The notes under the pieces: generated by a model
Database searches by the model: none
The model's input: the letters and a program-made list of their open reading frames with translations, nothing else
Told to the model about the DNA's origin: nothing
Made by a program: the position numbers and the translations under genes
Shown: in pieces, positions 25,801 through 38,859 of the stretch
Numbering within the stretch: position 1 is the first letter of the stretch
Layout of the letters: every line of letters starts with the position of its first letter
Assembly: GCA_037074705.1 (NCBI GenBank)
Contig: CM073593.1
Coordinates: 105,547,738-105,611,737 of the forward strand
Reading direction: 5' to 3'
DNA from: Zhengitettix transpicula
Taxonomy: Eukaryota; Arthropoda; Insecta; Orthoptera; Tetrigidae
DNA: 64,000 nt

Positions 25801-28668
25801 TTTACCTGCCAATTCGCTCCAATCCTTTGTCTGTATCAAGAAGACTAACAGAATTAAACAAAGGTGACCCATTCAATTCCTTAGTTGGGGTGGAGTTTTG
25901 GCTTACGAGAGAACGTGGAGGTGTCTTCCATTTTTTTCTGAAATCTCTTGCTTCATTTTGAAGCATTGGTCCTGCATAAGCATGTATTTCAATACACGGA
26001 CTAATTAAATCACCATCCATTACCTAAAAAATATAAATGAGATTTATTAAGTCAATGAATATTTAATATAAATCAGCAAACAGTAGCATTATTATTATTA
26101 AATGTAATTATTATTTTATTATATGTTAAGAGTTTTAAACAGCCAATGTTTTCATAAAACTCAAAAAGTTACAAAATAAAATTAATTCATCACAAAACAC
26201 TTCCAGACTATTAATATACCACAGAGTAATTTTTTATTTTGTGTATATAAAGGTTAACTCATAATTTTAATAATATTGTTTGCAAAAACAAAAAAAAAGT
26301 AGTGAATTAAAACTGAACAAATAATTCTATAAGCAACAACGTACTGGTAGCTGAGGAGGACAAAATGGTTCTCCAACAACTGGCTGCAATGAATTGTCAT
26401 CAGATCGTAAAACAGGCACATAAAACTGTTTCTCTAAGAGACTTTCTATTTTTTTACAAATTTCTTTGTTAAATACTGAAGCTCTACTACAAATGATCTG
26501 AAAAGAAAAATTAATTATTAAACTTCTTACTACAATTACAGTGTAACAATTGAAAATACCACTATAAAATACAGAATTATGAAAAACAAAACACAAAAAA
26601 AACATGTATATTGAACAACACTCCATAAATATGCAATAAACAAAAGTACATTAAAATCTGTTTGTACACTATGAATCAAGGAAACATTGAAAAAAATTAG
26701 CTTACTTCTTTTGGGGTTTGCCCAAATTTGTTTCTTCGATTCTTATCACATTGTGAGTATGATACAAGCATCGCAGTTACATCGACAGATCCAAATTTAG
26801 TCGCAAAGTGCAATGGCGTTTCATAGAGACCTTTATCCGGAGTGTTGAGATATAGATCTAATAAAATATTGGCCCTAGTTTGACAACTTGTCATATCATC
26901 ATTTCCATATAAAGTTGAAATGAAATTTGGATCCCCAACAGTGCGTAAAATGAAATCACAAATTTCTGCATTCCGGTGCTTTGCTGCAACATGTATCGCA
27001 TTGTATCGGGAACCTTCCTGAAAATGGGGAATAAAAATTACTGGCTGTTATAATTACTAAATTCAATAATTTATAATGTACTGGTCAATACCTGTAATAT
27101 GGCTGGAGTGTCTCCACTGCTAATTAAGTAACGAGGATTGTTCAACACTATCCTCTTCACAGTTTCAATATCACTATATTCTATTGATTTTCTAAATTGA
27201 ACCAAGTCTTGTGTTTTTGGAGCTTTAAAAGGACTTGCCTTCTCTATTGTCAATGAACTTTTATCAAGGTAAGCTAAAGGATATGATGAAATATTATTTT
27301 CTAAACCAATTATGGAAAAACATTCTGCCTGTTCAGATGACTTAAATACTTTGAATCTTGCTTTCTTGTACTTCTTCACTAGTTTCAGAGCTTCAGTTTT
27401 ATCTTTATAAACATGCACAATGTCTGGAACAATGGGAAAAGGCTTTAAATTATTTTTAAATATAATTACCACAATGAAAGAAGAAAGGTTAAAGATTAGG
27501 AGTTTTGGATAAGTATGTTTAATATTAAGGGAAAAGTTAACTTGAACAACTGCACTTTTTTCAGCAAATTGCAATAAAGGTAGTAAAATATTTACATAAA
27601 AAATAATTCAATTATGTTAAGATAAGTCATAATGTGTCATTTTTGGGGAAAGTCTACAATTAAAAATTATTCTGGAAAATATAAAAATTTCTGTATTACA
27701 CGAAAATTAACAACAAAAATGAAGTGGCCAATATATAAGCAAAATGAAGTGATAAATTTAATACCATTCATTCAATGTTTCTGCCAATGCTTTCGCCTGA
27801 TGAAGAAAAATTGTAAGAGAATTAAGGCCAAACACAGCACAAATCACTAGCTTGTCGCCTGGTTTGTGCAGTGCATCAATTTTTCTTTACCTGACGAAAG
27901 GAACGATTACAGAAACAGTGTAGTAACTAATTTATCGCCTAATTTGTTATGTTTACTGCCTCCTTCATTATATTTGTTAATTTTAATGATAGTTCCCTAG
28001 GAAATATTGAGCAATATGTTATAAATCATAATTGGATTAGTCCTAGCTCCTCTGAAACAAGGTAAAAAATTGAAGCACAACTCATAACAGGGATTAATTG
28101 GAAGTATACTGTTAGTATTTAACAAATGTTCGTAGATCTGCATTTCTCAAAGTACACTATGTGCAATTTTTAATTAGTATAAATAAGGAGGGATAAAAGT
28201 TTCCTCTAAGCTTTATGGAAATCCGACCACAACATCAAATAAATACATATGGATAAAATATGCATATAGGCTTCGGTGTATTAGGGAAAAATTTATTAGG
28301 AAAAGTGGTAACAATCTTTTGTCAAGCTTTTTTTTAAGTAAAAGTTAGCATTTACAAAATAGCCAGTTTCGTATGTTAATTATTTCCGACAGCGTGACAT
28401 TAAGGCAACATTGAAATAAACAATTATTAAGATCGTCGACCGAGTATAATGCATCAAAGAATGCGCTAATTGGAAACGGTAACATAATGAATTTCTCAGA
28501 ATTTATAACTGTGAATAAGCAATACGTAAATTATAACAAGATGCTAGAATACTTCTTACCGTTGTCTTCAGCCAATTTTGTTTCAGGGGGAATATAAACT
28601 CCATAAAACGAGTCACTCGGTTCGGTTAAAGGGACACTTAACCTACCATCCATAGAGTTCAGCAGCAT
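22801..28668 (-). CDS. Ankle2: Ankle2 (ankyrin repeat / LEM-family nuclear envelope protein)
   Basis: Ankle2 promotes PP2A-dependent dephosphorylation of BAF so that the nuclear envelope reforms after mitosis. Nine exons, all in phase, total 2526 nt (841 residues): 28668-28560, 27423-27092, 27017-26706, 26497-26345, 26023-25806, 25405-24315, 23890-23825, 23433-23325, 22936-22801. The start ATG at 28668 reads MLLNSMDGRLS. In order: a FYGVYIPPE ... VYKDKTEALKLVKKYK segment typical of the viroplasmin-like domain of this family (about 20-80); ankyrin repeats (about 145-255) with SRYNAIHVAAKHRNAEICDF, LYLNTPDKGLYETPLHFATK and NRRNKFGQTPKE; IEIHAYAGPM; a VNIGWKEYWPFL segment; a long less conserved middle; and a C-terminal EVYIEGNVPGKMDISVLHAL segment ending in LWRHSVLLHSEE. 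No N-terminal membrane segment or LEM motif is seen, unlike human ANKLE2. Confidence 0.95.
23138..23240. mobile_element. Perfect palindrome, foldback family A, in last Ankle2 intron
   Basis: Arms of 49 bp (23138-23186 and 23192-23240) are exact reverse complements around a 5 nt spacer (ACGAC). The arm contains AAGTTCTCGGGTTTCCACCT and GGGTAACAATGCGATTGAAAC. The flank GAAGGCTTTCCCGGTGTA just left of it matches the tail next to the other family A copies. It lies in the intron 22937-23324. Confidence 0.9.
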
Positions 28669-29407
28669 CTTGGTAAATGTAACTTAATTTTAATTATTTG
28701 AGCCAGAAACGGGAAATGTCAGGAACAAAAATATATAACTCAATCTAACGAACCACTCGTTAGAAAACCAATATATTGTATTTGTCATTTCTCCAGAAAT
28801 TCAAAGTTGACTACAAGTAACGAAGTGACAGCATATTATTTACAGACTTGTAACCCAACCATTCGAATTTACCTTTTCACAAAACAATATTCCAAATCAA
28901 TCACCGGGAATTATTAATATAAATCTATGTGCTATTTTAATCTACAGTTGGTTTTATAAATTGTTTTTGTATTGTTTATTTGCACTTTTGTTATGAATTC
29001 CTTCACTTTCAATTTCAAATTACTAATACGAGAAATGTTTCGCTGATGAAGGTCGTACATTCACAAATATGCTTCAATTTGTCGTGTAATATCTTTGGTC
29101 TTTCGTTATCAAAATATTAGCAATGTTTTGCAATGTGAGTGACTTATTGTACAGAGAAATAGAGTTGTCAACGTGAAGATACAACGCACTAAATTTTTTG
29201 TGTATAATGGTTGATTTGTAATTATATAACCAACCGTTAGTGACATATGTAGTGTTACGTCATTTTATTTAATTGAACTCTTTCAGTCACAATAAAATAA
29301 TTTTTCTTTTACTATCAATGGGTTTTTTTGGGTATATTTATGAAGCGTGGTAAACTAGTGCATTGCTAAACACTTTTTAATAATATAATTTTTAAGGAAT
29401 AAAAATA
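28669..29407. promoter_or_regulatory. Shared head-to-head promoter interval (Ankle2 / RNF141)
   Basis: 739 bp separate the two divergent start codons and must hold both transcription starts and 5' UTRs. It is AT-rich; no TATA box at a clear position or CpG island was recognised. The close divergent layout suggests a bidirectional promoter, which is inference from spacing only. Confidence 0.5.
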
Positions 29408-31694
29408 ATGGGGCAAGTGAAAAGTTCAGATAGTTTACCCGATACGGTCGAAACACTCCAAGATGAAATGTGCCGACAAGCTCGAGTTATTTCTGAAGTC
29501 GCATCTTTAACTTACGATGATTTCCAAGCATATTTGATCCAATTGAACGAAATGTAAGCGTGTTGTTATTGTTGTCTGAATATTGATTTGGAAGTTAAGT
29601 CTTCAAAGTATACTTAACATTATCTTTTTAAGGGCATCACATTGTGTTGACAAAAACGGGAAGCGAATGGTCTTCGCTATCAAGAAGGGAACAGATTCCT
29701 CTGTCTTGTGGAAGGGTACAGTGAAAATCGCTTGTGTTAAGTTTCATCCAGAAACTGAGGAGGTTGAAACATGTAGATACTTGACTATAGTTGAATTCTT
29801 GAAGGTATTTATAATACTGTGTACTTACTATCAGATATTGTAATCAATCGTTGAGATAATTCGGAATGAGATGCATTTTTTAGTACAAATAAAATTTCAT
29901 TTATTTGCTTTCAGGTATTTCATTCACTGCAAAACCAACTTCTAGCGGCACGACAAAGTGCTCAAAATGAAATTGCCTCAGTTGATCAGCATTCCAATAG
30001 TTCTACAAGTGGTAATCTGTCTTTGAATGCAAGGAAACTGATGACGCCCAGTGTATTGTTAGCAGAAGTTGATAATGTAACAAATATCAACTCTGTAGAC
30101 AAATCAAATGTTTGTTGCATTTGTTGGGAACGAAAACAAAATGTTATGCTTCCCTGCGCCCACAGTTACTGTCTTCCATGTATTGAACAGTGGTGGGTAC
30201 TATTATTTTATTATCATTGAATTGGATTATAATCTTATAACTTCTCAGCGACACGTCTCATACAAATATCTATTTTGTCACTTGTGGTTTCCACTAAGAC
30301 ATAAACTTCAGCCAAATACTCTTCCTCATATTCAGAATCAATTACAAGGATAACTCACCATCTAAACACCTCCTTGGTTCACAACTGGGCTCAGTATGCT
30401 GTGTTGATGACACTGGTGGGCACGGGCAGGGCTCAACTGTAACTTGTTTGAATTGTGATACAATAATATAAAAGAAAAAAATGACCTACATTGATACCAC
30501 CATGTGAGATACAATGTCCCTTTGACAAAATTAAAATTTGCAACTATTAAGCTCCTAAAACATTAATAGAAAGAAACTTGAAGAGATGGAAAATACTAAA
30601 TCTGCTACACCACCTAACAATTTTTGGAGTTAATAATTAGCAACCACACATTATTTGAAATTTTGATATCTTATTTGGGAACAGGATGGGTGTAAGACCA
30701 CGGATGTAACGTCATACCCTCCACTCCTCGCACCTTATATGCTATTGGTTATATGCTATTTGAAGCAGTGTGTAAAATTCAAAATCAATCATACCAATAC
30801 AATTGAAAACATGAAATTAACATATAGGAGTAATTGTACGAACACAAATTTACTATATGAAATATCGTCGCATTAGTAGTTCTCACATTTATAGTTATCG
30901 TCAGGCAACTTTTTGTTCTGCCCTATGCTGTTATAATTATATACGTCAATATTGTCCTATTAAATTTGTTCCATTGACACTATTGCCTGTAAAGTGTGTT
31001 CCTGACCCACAATATAGTTGAAAACTTTCAGAAAATGAAACATAAACCAATTAGACGAACAATGTAACTGTATTGCAAAAAATTTAACTCACAGTATTCG
31101 TAACTTCAATTGTTCTCAGAGAATTACGTTCTTAGATTCAAATGATGTAACTAAGTCATTTCACTAATTAAAATTTTATTTATTTTTAAAAGTTCGGCTA
31201 AAAAAGTACTAATATGTATTTAAATAATATATTATTAAAAATTAATAGATACATTTAATATAAAAATGATTGTGTATTTAATGTTCATTTATTATTATTT
31301 TCAAAAGCAAGGTTTAAATGAACTAACATCTTTGCTATATTAAAAATATTTTAATATGAAAAATGAGACAATAATTTGCATTAAATCATAATTTCTTTAT
31401 TTTGAGGCTGAAAGAAAGGAAGGGAAGTCTTTGTTAAAATACAAATGAATTAAATAAATAAATAGTCATAATTAACTTACTCACATTCATCTTTAGCCCT
31501 TATTTGCTTCTTGATGTATCATACCATATGTTCACAGGAATGTAAGTCACAAAACATGTCCAATATGCAGAGAACAGCTGGACAGTACTGACGATACTTG
31601 GGTTTTGTCTGAAGTACCTGGTTCCCAAGAAATTAATGAAGCAATATGTTCTACACTTATGGATTTAACTTCACCTCCTAGTTCTTCAAGATAA
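29408..31694 (+). CDS. RNF141: RNF141-like RING finger E3 ubiquitin ligase
   Basis: Four exons in phase (29408-29553, 29633-29804, 29915-30192, 31538-31694) give 250 residues; human RNF141 has 230. The N-terminus MGQVKSSDS fits an N-myristoylation site (Gly2, Ser6), as does the human protein, so membrane attachment is likely. Residues 40-105 match the RNF141 N-terminal domain (LTYDDFQAYLIQLNEM, VLWKGTVKIACVKF, EVETCRYLTIVEFLK). A C3HC4 RING at about 173-213 shows CCIC, CAHSYCLPC and CPIC; the last pair is encoded by the final exon across a 1.35 kb intron. The protein should recruit an E2 and ubiquitinate targets; substrates are unknown. Donor TG|GTGGGT at 30192 was chosen because it alone restores W-N-V-S-H-K-T-CPIC. 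Confidence 0.93.
30193..31537 (+). other. Last RNF141 intron, no further feature recognised
   Basis: AT-rich intron. A slightly less AT-rich block at about 30340-30440 and another at about 30660-30760 could be old repeat fragments, but no partner copy was found in the window. Confidence 0.4.
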
Positions 31695-32357
31695 ACATAG
31701 ACTGTAGATATTTTGTATACAAACAAAAACATGTATATTGAAAATAAGCCCTTTTTTCCTTTAAGGGTGTGTGTAGCTGGAGAGAAATAGCTAGTTGTCT
31801 AAATAACAACGCGCAATGGTCCACTGCCTTGTAATTGTAGTGGGAGTCAGTTTAACATGAACCTTTGTTATGGCAACTTGGTATTGTAAAAGCTATTGTG
31901 AAAGTATTGACACAAGGAAACATTGTGTTAAGTTCAGGATATGTTGTGCACTAAAAAATGTATCCACAAAAGCTACGAGATTACACACATATGATGTGAT
32001 AAAAAGCCCTTGCTGCTGTCTGTATATCCCATTCATAAGAAAATAATTAATATTTTTTAAATTTTAGTGCCATCGCTCCAAGAGGGGGTTCCCACTTGTC
32101 AATAATACATGCCACGCTATTTCTCGTAACCTATACCCTTTTCTTATACTGACTGATGCCGATATTACTTGTATTCATTCCTTATTTTTATTACTGTTAC
32201 TGTATAATGAACTTACTAAGTTGTTTTAGAATAAATTTTATTTGCTTGTTGGTCTGTTATTTTATTAAAATATATCACTTGAGTTATAAAATGTGTTGTT
32301 ACAATCCACATTTAGCAGCTGAAAGTGTTTATGAATTGCACAATTGTTATATAATAC

Positions 32358-32363
32358 AATAAA
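32358..32363 (+). terminator. Possible poly(A) signal of RNF141
   Basis: AATAAA about 660 nt past the stop codon; another AATAAA lies near 32230. Either would end the transcript before the convergent FAM114A gene. Confidence 0.4.
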
Positions 32364-32801
32364 TACTTTTAAGTGGTTTGTTAAAATTATTCAGATAGGA
32401 TAAATCACATTAGTTTGGCTTCAAGGAGCATGCTCTCCATTAATTATGATTAATTTCAAAATATTTCCATTTTGTTCACCTCTGTTTACTATTCTTATGG
32501 TATTTTAAACATTCTATATCCTATTCAGTGTTCAGTAACACTTTGCATTATACAATCCATTGGGCTCTTGTCCAACTGCAGGCAGTTATGCCTATTTAAA
32601 TAGTTCAACAAAGATTTTCTTGGGAGAGAAAAATTATTTTAATTTAGTGTTTTATACATTTGTGGTAATTACATTTCAAACTTCTTGTAATATTTCCCCA
32701 GTCGCTTTAACATTTTATGTATGATGTTAATCTGGGTATTTTATAAAATATATGATTGCTTTGTTGTTAAAATAATTAAATAGAATTAGGTAACAATATT
32801 G

Positions 32802-32807
32802 TTTATT
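32802..32807 (-). terminator. Probable poly(A) signal of FAM114A
   Basis: TTTATT on the + strand, i.e. AATAAA on the - strand, about 80 nt past the FAM114A stop codon. Confidence 0.5.
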
Positions 32808-32885
32808 TATAGACTTTGTTAAATATTTAATTCCTATATATACACTTAATATATACATATTTGTTATAAAAATTTAACAAATTAC

Positions 32886-35800
32886 TTATGTTATCACACC
32901 AACTTGAATAACAGGAATTAGGAGATGAAAGGCTTGTCGTATGTAAGAGCTACTGTTGGAAGCCTAAAACAGGAAAATTATTTTTATAACCCCAATAATT
33001 AGTACTTAGAATATTAAATAAAATTTTTTTTTTTAAATAAATAAAACTAATACCTCTAAAAATATGCTGGTTATTAATTCATTCACTGAAGTGGAACCAG
33101 TATTATTTTCAGCAAAGGAGTCCAAGAGTTTAGAAAATCTTGCCGCCAAATATCTCAATTGCCTCGATACATGAAGCGCCTCACTATATTTAAATAAAAA
33201 TGTGTTTAGTATAATATAGGACAATAAGCCCTTATTCATATTTCAAGCTATCTACCATTTGAAATGTGCTCATAAATCACAAGTCTGTTTTTAGTTTCCA
33301 CTGATGAGACATTTTAATGTTAAAATATTTTACTCTATGAAACAGTATTATTGAATATCAAAACAGACTGATACAATATACATCAATTAAATGAGAGGCG
33401 AGAACTATATATAAAAGAAAATGATAGGGGGAAAGATGAACAGGGGCAACTCCAAATTTATTACTCTGTAAGAACTGTCACAAGTCAGTTAACTAGCAAT
33501 CCTGTAAATTAAGATTTGTTACCATAAAACAAACTCTCAAATGAAGAAATTTTATAATGAATTAGCTTAATAAGTATTTTGATACATGTAAAAGACCATT
33601 AATAATATGAAATTAAATTAAGAAAATTGAAAATAATAACTGATAACTTATAAGGACACTTTATATTTTTAATTATGACGACAATTTGATACCATTTTTT
33701 TAAAATATTTTTCTACGGAGGAGGTATTTACAATTGTTTAGTAAACAATGGAAAGCTAAAGTACACACAAAAAAAAGAAATAACAAATTAACAAAGTAAA
33801 CTAGCACAACTGAATGAAACAAGTTACTAAGTTCACACAGTTTTGGAACGGGGGTCCGAGGCGCACAATTCACTTAACGCTAACACGATTGAAGCAAGAC
33901 TAAATGACATGCTGTAGTTTTGAGGGTTTGACCTGACATCTGGAGGATTAGTAATACCAGTACTGTGACCTTGGAGATTTACCCTGTGTTTGACGACCCT
34001 CTGTACGATTGATAAATGATAAATAGTAAATAAATGGAAACACTCATTTACAGAAACAATAACTTACATGTACAATTTATATTAACAAAACAGAATAACC
34101 AATTTAGAAAAATGAGGAGCTGTAAACATTGCATAACTTAATTGTATTGTATCGTGTGAATTGAGTGTCTTTGGTGCTTTTTATGTGAATCATATTTCTG
34201 ATATGTTACGTTTGTATAAATTTGGTTCAACATTATCCTAATTAAAATAATGTATAATACTGTATAAGGTCATCAAATGTTTTATTAATTCAAAACAGAC
34301 ATTAAATTAAAAACATGTTAATTTCTATACGATATTGAAGATAATATGCAAGAAGAAAAGGTAGATTACTGGGAGTGAATGTGGATTCACCTAGAATTTC
34401 ACAACTCCTTACAAGGATTTGCACGAAAGTCAAGAAAATAGCAGTCAAAATTATGTCTACCAAGCTTGATATTGTTTCAGAATACACCAAAAATATTTTT
34501 AACCCAAGTCTAGCAACTGTACTAGTAAATTAGTATATAATTGCTTCTAATGGTAACATACCACTGGAAAATCTCTGCTTCCTGCAGGGAATTTCTATCT
34601 GTTTTGACAGCTATCAGTTCTGCAGACTTATGAAAGTGTTTCACAGCTTCAGCAGTCAGCTGTGCCAATGTTGACATGGTTTTTATGTGAATTTCCCGGC
34701 AACTAAGTTCACCGTGATCTGAATTCAGCCATATCTCAACGTCTCTCCAACTCTGTAAAACACAAATACAAGAAAGTAATAATTTCATTACTTTAAATAC
34801 TGCAATGTAAAATAAAATTTAAATATTATGTGTATCCTAACACATTGTATGGAGAAATGTAACTTACTTTAATTAATTTATCTAATGAATCTTGTACTTC
34901 TAATTGTTTTGCTGAAGATAGAAGTTCATCTTGCCAACCAAATTCTTCCATATCATCTTCATCATCTTCTTCTTCTTCTGGAAGCATACATTTTTTTCTC
35001 AATTCATCGACTTTGCTCTGCAACTCGGCAAGTTCTTCTCCACTTGTTAAAAACAGTTCACCTTCCAATTTCATTTCACATTTCTTTGACAACATCTCTA
35101 AAGCTTCCAGATGAACTAAACCTGAAAAGATTAAATATTCAATTTATTTACTCATATTCATTAAACCTGAAAAGATTATTGTCAGGCATAATATTTTTCG
35201 AGGACAACGATTAAGTAACGAGAAGTTCCCAAAATTTTATTTATATTTAATTTTTTATTTAAGGCTCTCTGGTTCACGATGTGAGCATTTACTATACTTG
35301 TTCGTGAAAGGAAATGTAGTGTTAATTTCCATTACCACTCGATACTTTTCCGTATTGTTGTGGCCTATGACACCATCTGTTCGCTTCTATCGATGACAGT
35401 TTTTCCATTATTATGTGGCAGTACTTCCAAAGGTTTGTTTCAGAGGATGATCACTATGAGTAGAATCCAAGCTTTAAATCATAATAGGCGCACATTTTGC
35501 TAATAACATCACAAACATCCCTCCATTTAGCTTGGGACTGGAGAGAAACTCAGCTGAATCACGCTGGTCGACAAACTTGTTAATAAATTGTATAATTTGA
35601 AAAGCCAAATTTTTCTCATTTTTTTTTCATGCAGTTTTAACACCAGCACAAAATGCAAATTGTTTTATTAGTATCAGTACAGTGTTGCAATAAAAATTTA
35701 ACGCAAAACATTCCATAGAAAAAATTACTTGTACCTTGGAAGTCGTCAAAGAGTGTTTCAAAATGAGCTTGTCTCAAAGCTTCTTTGTCTTGTTTCTCTC

Positions 35801-37910
35801 TATTCTCATATTCCGCTCTTTCCTTTGCTTCTTGCAAAACCTGAAAATGAGGATTTTATATTGTGTACAAACAAATGAAGAAAAATGGTGCTAGGTCTTT
35901 TCTTCTTTTATGATGGGAAACATCGATAGAACAAAGTTGCTATATACAGAAACATAATGTTGGAGAAATTCAGAATAAATGCAAACCACAGATAAAAGCA
36001 ACAACGTTTATTAAACATGAAATAAATTAGCATTCAAGATGGATTAAATTATTGAACATGCAATTTTTATTTTAGTAGTTCATACCAAGCACTACTTCAA
36101 ATACAGCATTTCTTCTAAAAACTTACTTGAGAAAGAACAACTTTTTCCCCAGTAAAAAAGGCACGCTTCTTTTTTAATCCAGGATCACCCTCTTGTAAGA
36201 CTTCCATTGTTTTCTTCCCCATTGTTTCCAATGTATCCAGCCCTCCAGTCAAAACTTTGGTGCCAGCAGTTTCGACAAGTTTGCCGATAGAAGAAACTCC
36301 TGTCATAACTAGACCCAGACCAAATAATCCTGGTTCTTCATCCTCTTTCTGGGCAGAGTTCTCAGGCTTTTGATCTATGAAATGGATGTATCACAAAAAT
36401 AAGCAGTTTAAATACAATATGCTAATACAAACTAAAATAACAGTTATTAGCCAAATAATCCGGTATTAAAAGGAATGAGCATTACCTTTAAGAGTCTTAT
36501 CTTCATCCACCTTATCATCATTGTTAATAGCCTTCTCAAAGTCCATGCGAGCCAGGTCTTCTGGATTTGGTACACCAAGCCCAGTCTCTAACACTGAAGA
36601 CAATCCATGTGACACTTGTGATGTCAATGATGAAACACCTTCTGTGGCTGTTGACAATAATGATGAAACACCCCAACCACTCCATCCTCCCCACGAACCC
36701 TGCGTAATAATACAATATCTAACAATGTATTATATAATAATAAATTCAGACTAAATTGTATGTACAAATTAACAGCCCAGTAAAAAAAAATACAATCTTA
36801 AAAAAAAAGTTTTAAATTAATATTCAATCGTAACAACTAAATAAATTAAATGAAGTTTTGATCTTTTTAACTGGGATTTAAATGCTATCAAACTTGTCAT
36901 AATGATCAAATTACCTTGCCAGTAGGATTACTGGAATGACTTGATATTCTATCCAAAACTGAATCTATTTTCTCAAGCTCATTTACAGGTTTTTTGGGTT
37001 CAGATTCCTCATCACAATTTATATACAAAGGAGCAGTTGCATCCTGAAATTCTGCTTTCATTGGTGAATTTACATTTTCTTCCCAACACTGAACTTTCCG
37101 AGGAGCTACAGCAAACCCCCTCGTTTCCAAGTTCTTGGGAAGATTTACATTTTCTTCCCAACACTGAACTTTCCGAGGAGCTTCAGCAAAACCTTGTGTA
37201 TCTTGTTCCTGTAAAGTGTTCCCAGGAGAGAGAGTTTCAGTGGTGCTCACTGTTTTTGAATTTTGTTGAACTGATGATGATTCTGAATTACTCTCTATTT
37301 TGACTCCCAACTTCTTCATACCGCTTGTTTTGGCTTTCTGCTCTCTGGGTTTCTGCCTGCGAGTCTGTTTTGATTTCCTGTTAGATCCAGCACCTTCTGT
37401 GGATGTGTTTACAAGCTCCGAGCTTGCAGCAGGTGTATCTTTACCTCCATGTACTTCAGAATCCTTTTCAGTCTCATTCTGTAATAAAAATTGATCACAC
37501 TCTGAATTTTCTTCAATTTCTTTACACTCCTCCTTTACCTTAATAGTCTCTTCCATTTTACTTGTCATATCTTCATTAATTTTCAAATTACTAAGCTCTT
37601 TTAATGAAAGGCTATTTGAATCTGCCGTACAGATTTGCGGTCTATTCATTTTTTCATCTAAGAGAATAGTTTCAACTGTTTTGCTTGGAAAAGTGTTTTC
37701 TTCAACAGTTTTTGACGCACTAATATTAATAGTATTTTCATTATTAGGTATATTAATTTCTTCTACTTTCAAACATCTATTATTCTCAACATTTGATGTT
37801 TTCCTTTCATTAGCCACATTAGGTTTAGTATCAGTTGGCAATATATCTTCTTCTAAATCTATATCTTCATCTGCACTCTGATAGTCTTCTTCACTTTCTG
37901 AAGTTGCCAT
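32886..37910 (-). CDS. FAM114A (NOXP20-like) protein
   Basis: Eight in-phase exons total 2217 nt (738 residues): 37910-36915, 36699-36486, 36374-36127, 35840-35735, 35121-34868, 34752-34562, 33183-33054, 32963-32886. The start is the ATG at 37910 (MATSESEEDYQSADEDIDL), downstream of an acceptor at about 37923, so at least one 5' UTR exon lies further right. Residues 1-330 are an acidic, low-complexity N-terminus with a duplicated segment. The diagnostic FAM114 core follows: GSWGGWSGWGVSSLLSTA, VLETGLGVPNPEDLARMD, PGLFGLGLVM, KLVETAGTKVLTGGLDTLE, TMGKKTMEVLQEGDPGLKKK, an EEEEDDEDDMEEFGW acidic stretch, and a helical C-terminus ending FHLLIPVIQVGVIT. Human members (FAM114A1, also called NOXP20, and FAM114A2) have been linked to neuronal development and Golgi/Rab2 biology; the biochemical role is not settled. 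Identification is firm; which vertebrate paralogue it matches is not meaningful. Confidence 0.93.
37069..37218 (-). repeat. Two-copy 75 bp coding duplication in FAM114A
   Basis: TACATTTTCTTCCCAACACT starts at 37071 and again at 37146. The two copies encode APRKVQCWEENVN twice, 25 residues apart, each preceded by GFA. The near-identity at DNA level points to a fairly recent in-frame duplication. Confidence 0.9.
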
Positions 37911-38514
37911 TCCTCTCAACGCCTATGAAAAAATTTAATTGATGTAATTAGAAATTCTAAAACACCCAAGGCACTTTAATGTACTTGGGAACAAATTGGA
38001 TGAAACTTTATTAGAATTCTAAAAATATTAATAATTTGAATCCAAGAAATTGGGAATGAAAAAGGAATTTATTATTCTAATAAAAATGTTACATTCTAAA
38101 TAATGGAGATATGATTAAATATATAAAATTATTTATTTAATCTATGTTCTTGAAGAAATGAACGAGACTTATCATTATCTGACATGAGCATAATAATAAA
38201 AATAATCATAGTAAATAATAACAGGTTACTCTTAGAGGTGTCAAAAACATTTTTATTTAGAAATTTAATGTAAATTTGAATTGAAAGGGCAGTAAATTTT
38301 CCTTCCCTGAAAGAGAACTTTGCAAAACTGGCATAATCAATCAAGTCATTTAGATCGAGATATCGAAGTAAGAATTGCGATAATAAGCTTCTGAATAATA
38401 TGCTTGCAGGCAAAAAATCAAGGGGAATGGAGCACAAAATGTAATAAGGAGATCAGGGACTTGTACAAGAATGCAGATATAGTAAGTGAAATTAAAATGA
38501 AAAATTTACATGAT

Positions 38515-38700
38515 TGAAAATTAATAATAAGAAAGATAGCCAAATACAGACAAAATAAGTGGTGATATAAATACCACACAACATTTCTGGTATCCTTGTC
38601 CTTTTCTTCAGGTGCTAAGAAGAGCCAAGAGAAACACAACTGCACCAAAATAGGCTTTTGAGTTTTGTCAACTGACGAGAAATCTTGGTATACAAAAATA
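38515..38700. mobile_element. MITE family C copy
   Basis: Starts GATTGAAAATTAATAATAAG, continues with AGCCAAATACAGACAAAATA and AATACCACACAACATTTCTG, then CAGGTGCTAAGAAGAGCC and CACAACTGCACC. The same blocks occur in order at 57.1 kb and, in part, at 63.8 kb. The right terminal repeat is not seen, so it is a truncated copy. It lies upstream of the FAM114A coding region. Confidence 0.65.
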
Positions 38701-38859
38701 GGAAAAGTCAAGTTATAACTTAATAGTATACGACATTTAATAAATGAAATTGCCTTTATTTGATATGTTGCACATACAAATCTAAACACATCGAACAATT
38801 TTGACTAAATTTTGTATGTGTTCCTCGTTAACAGGAAACAAACACTGTGGGGGTAATAC

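Noticed and set aside
38418..38798. 126-codon - frame
   Set aside because: Runs through a MITE family C copy; open by chance in T-rich DNA.
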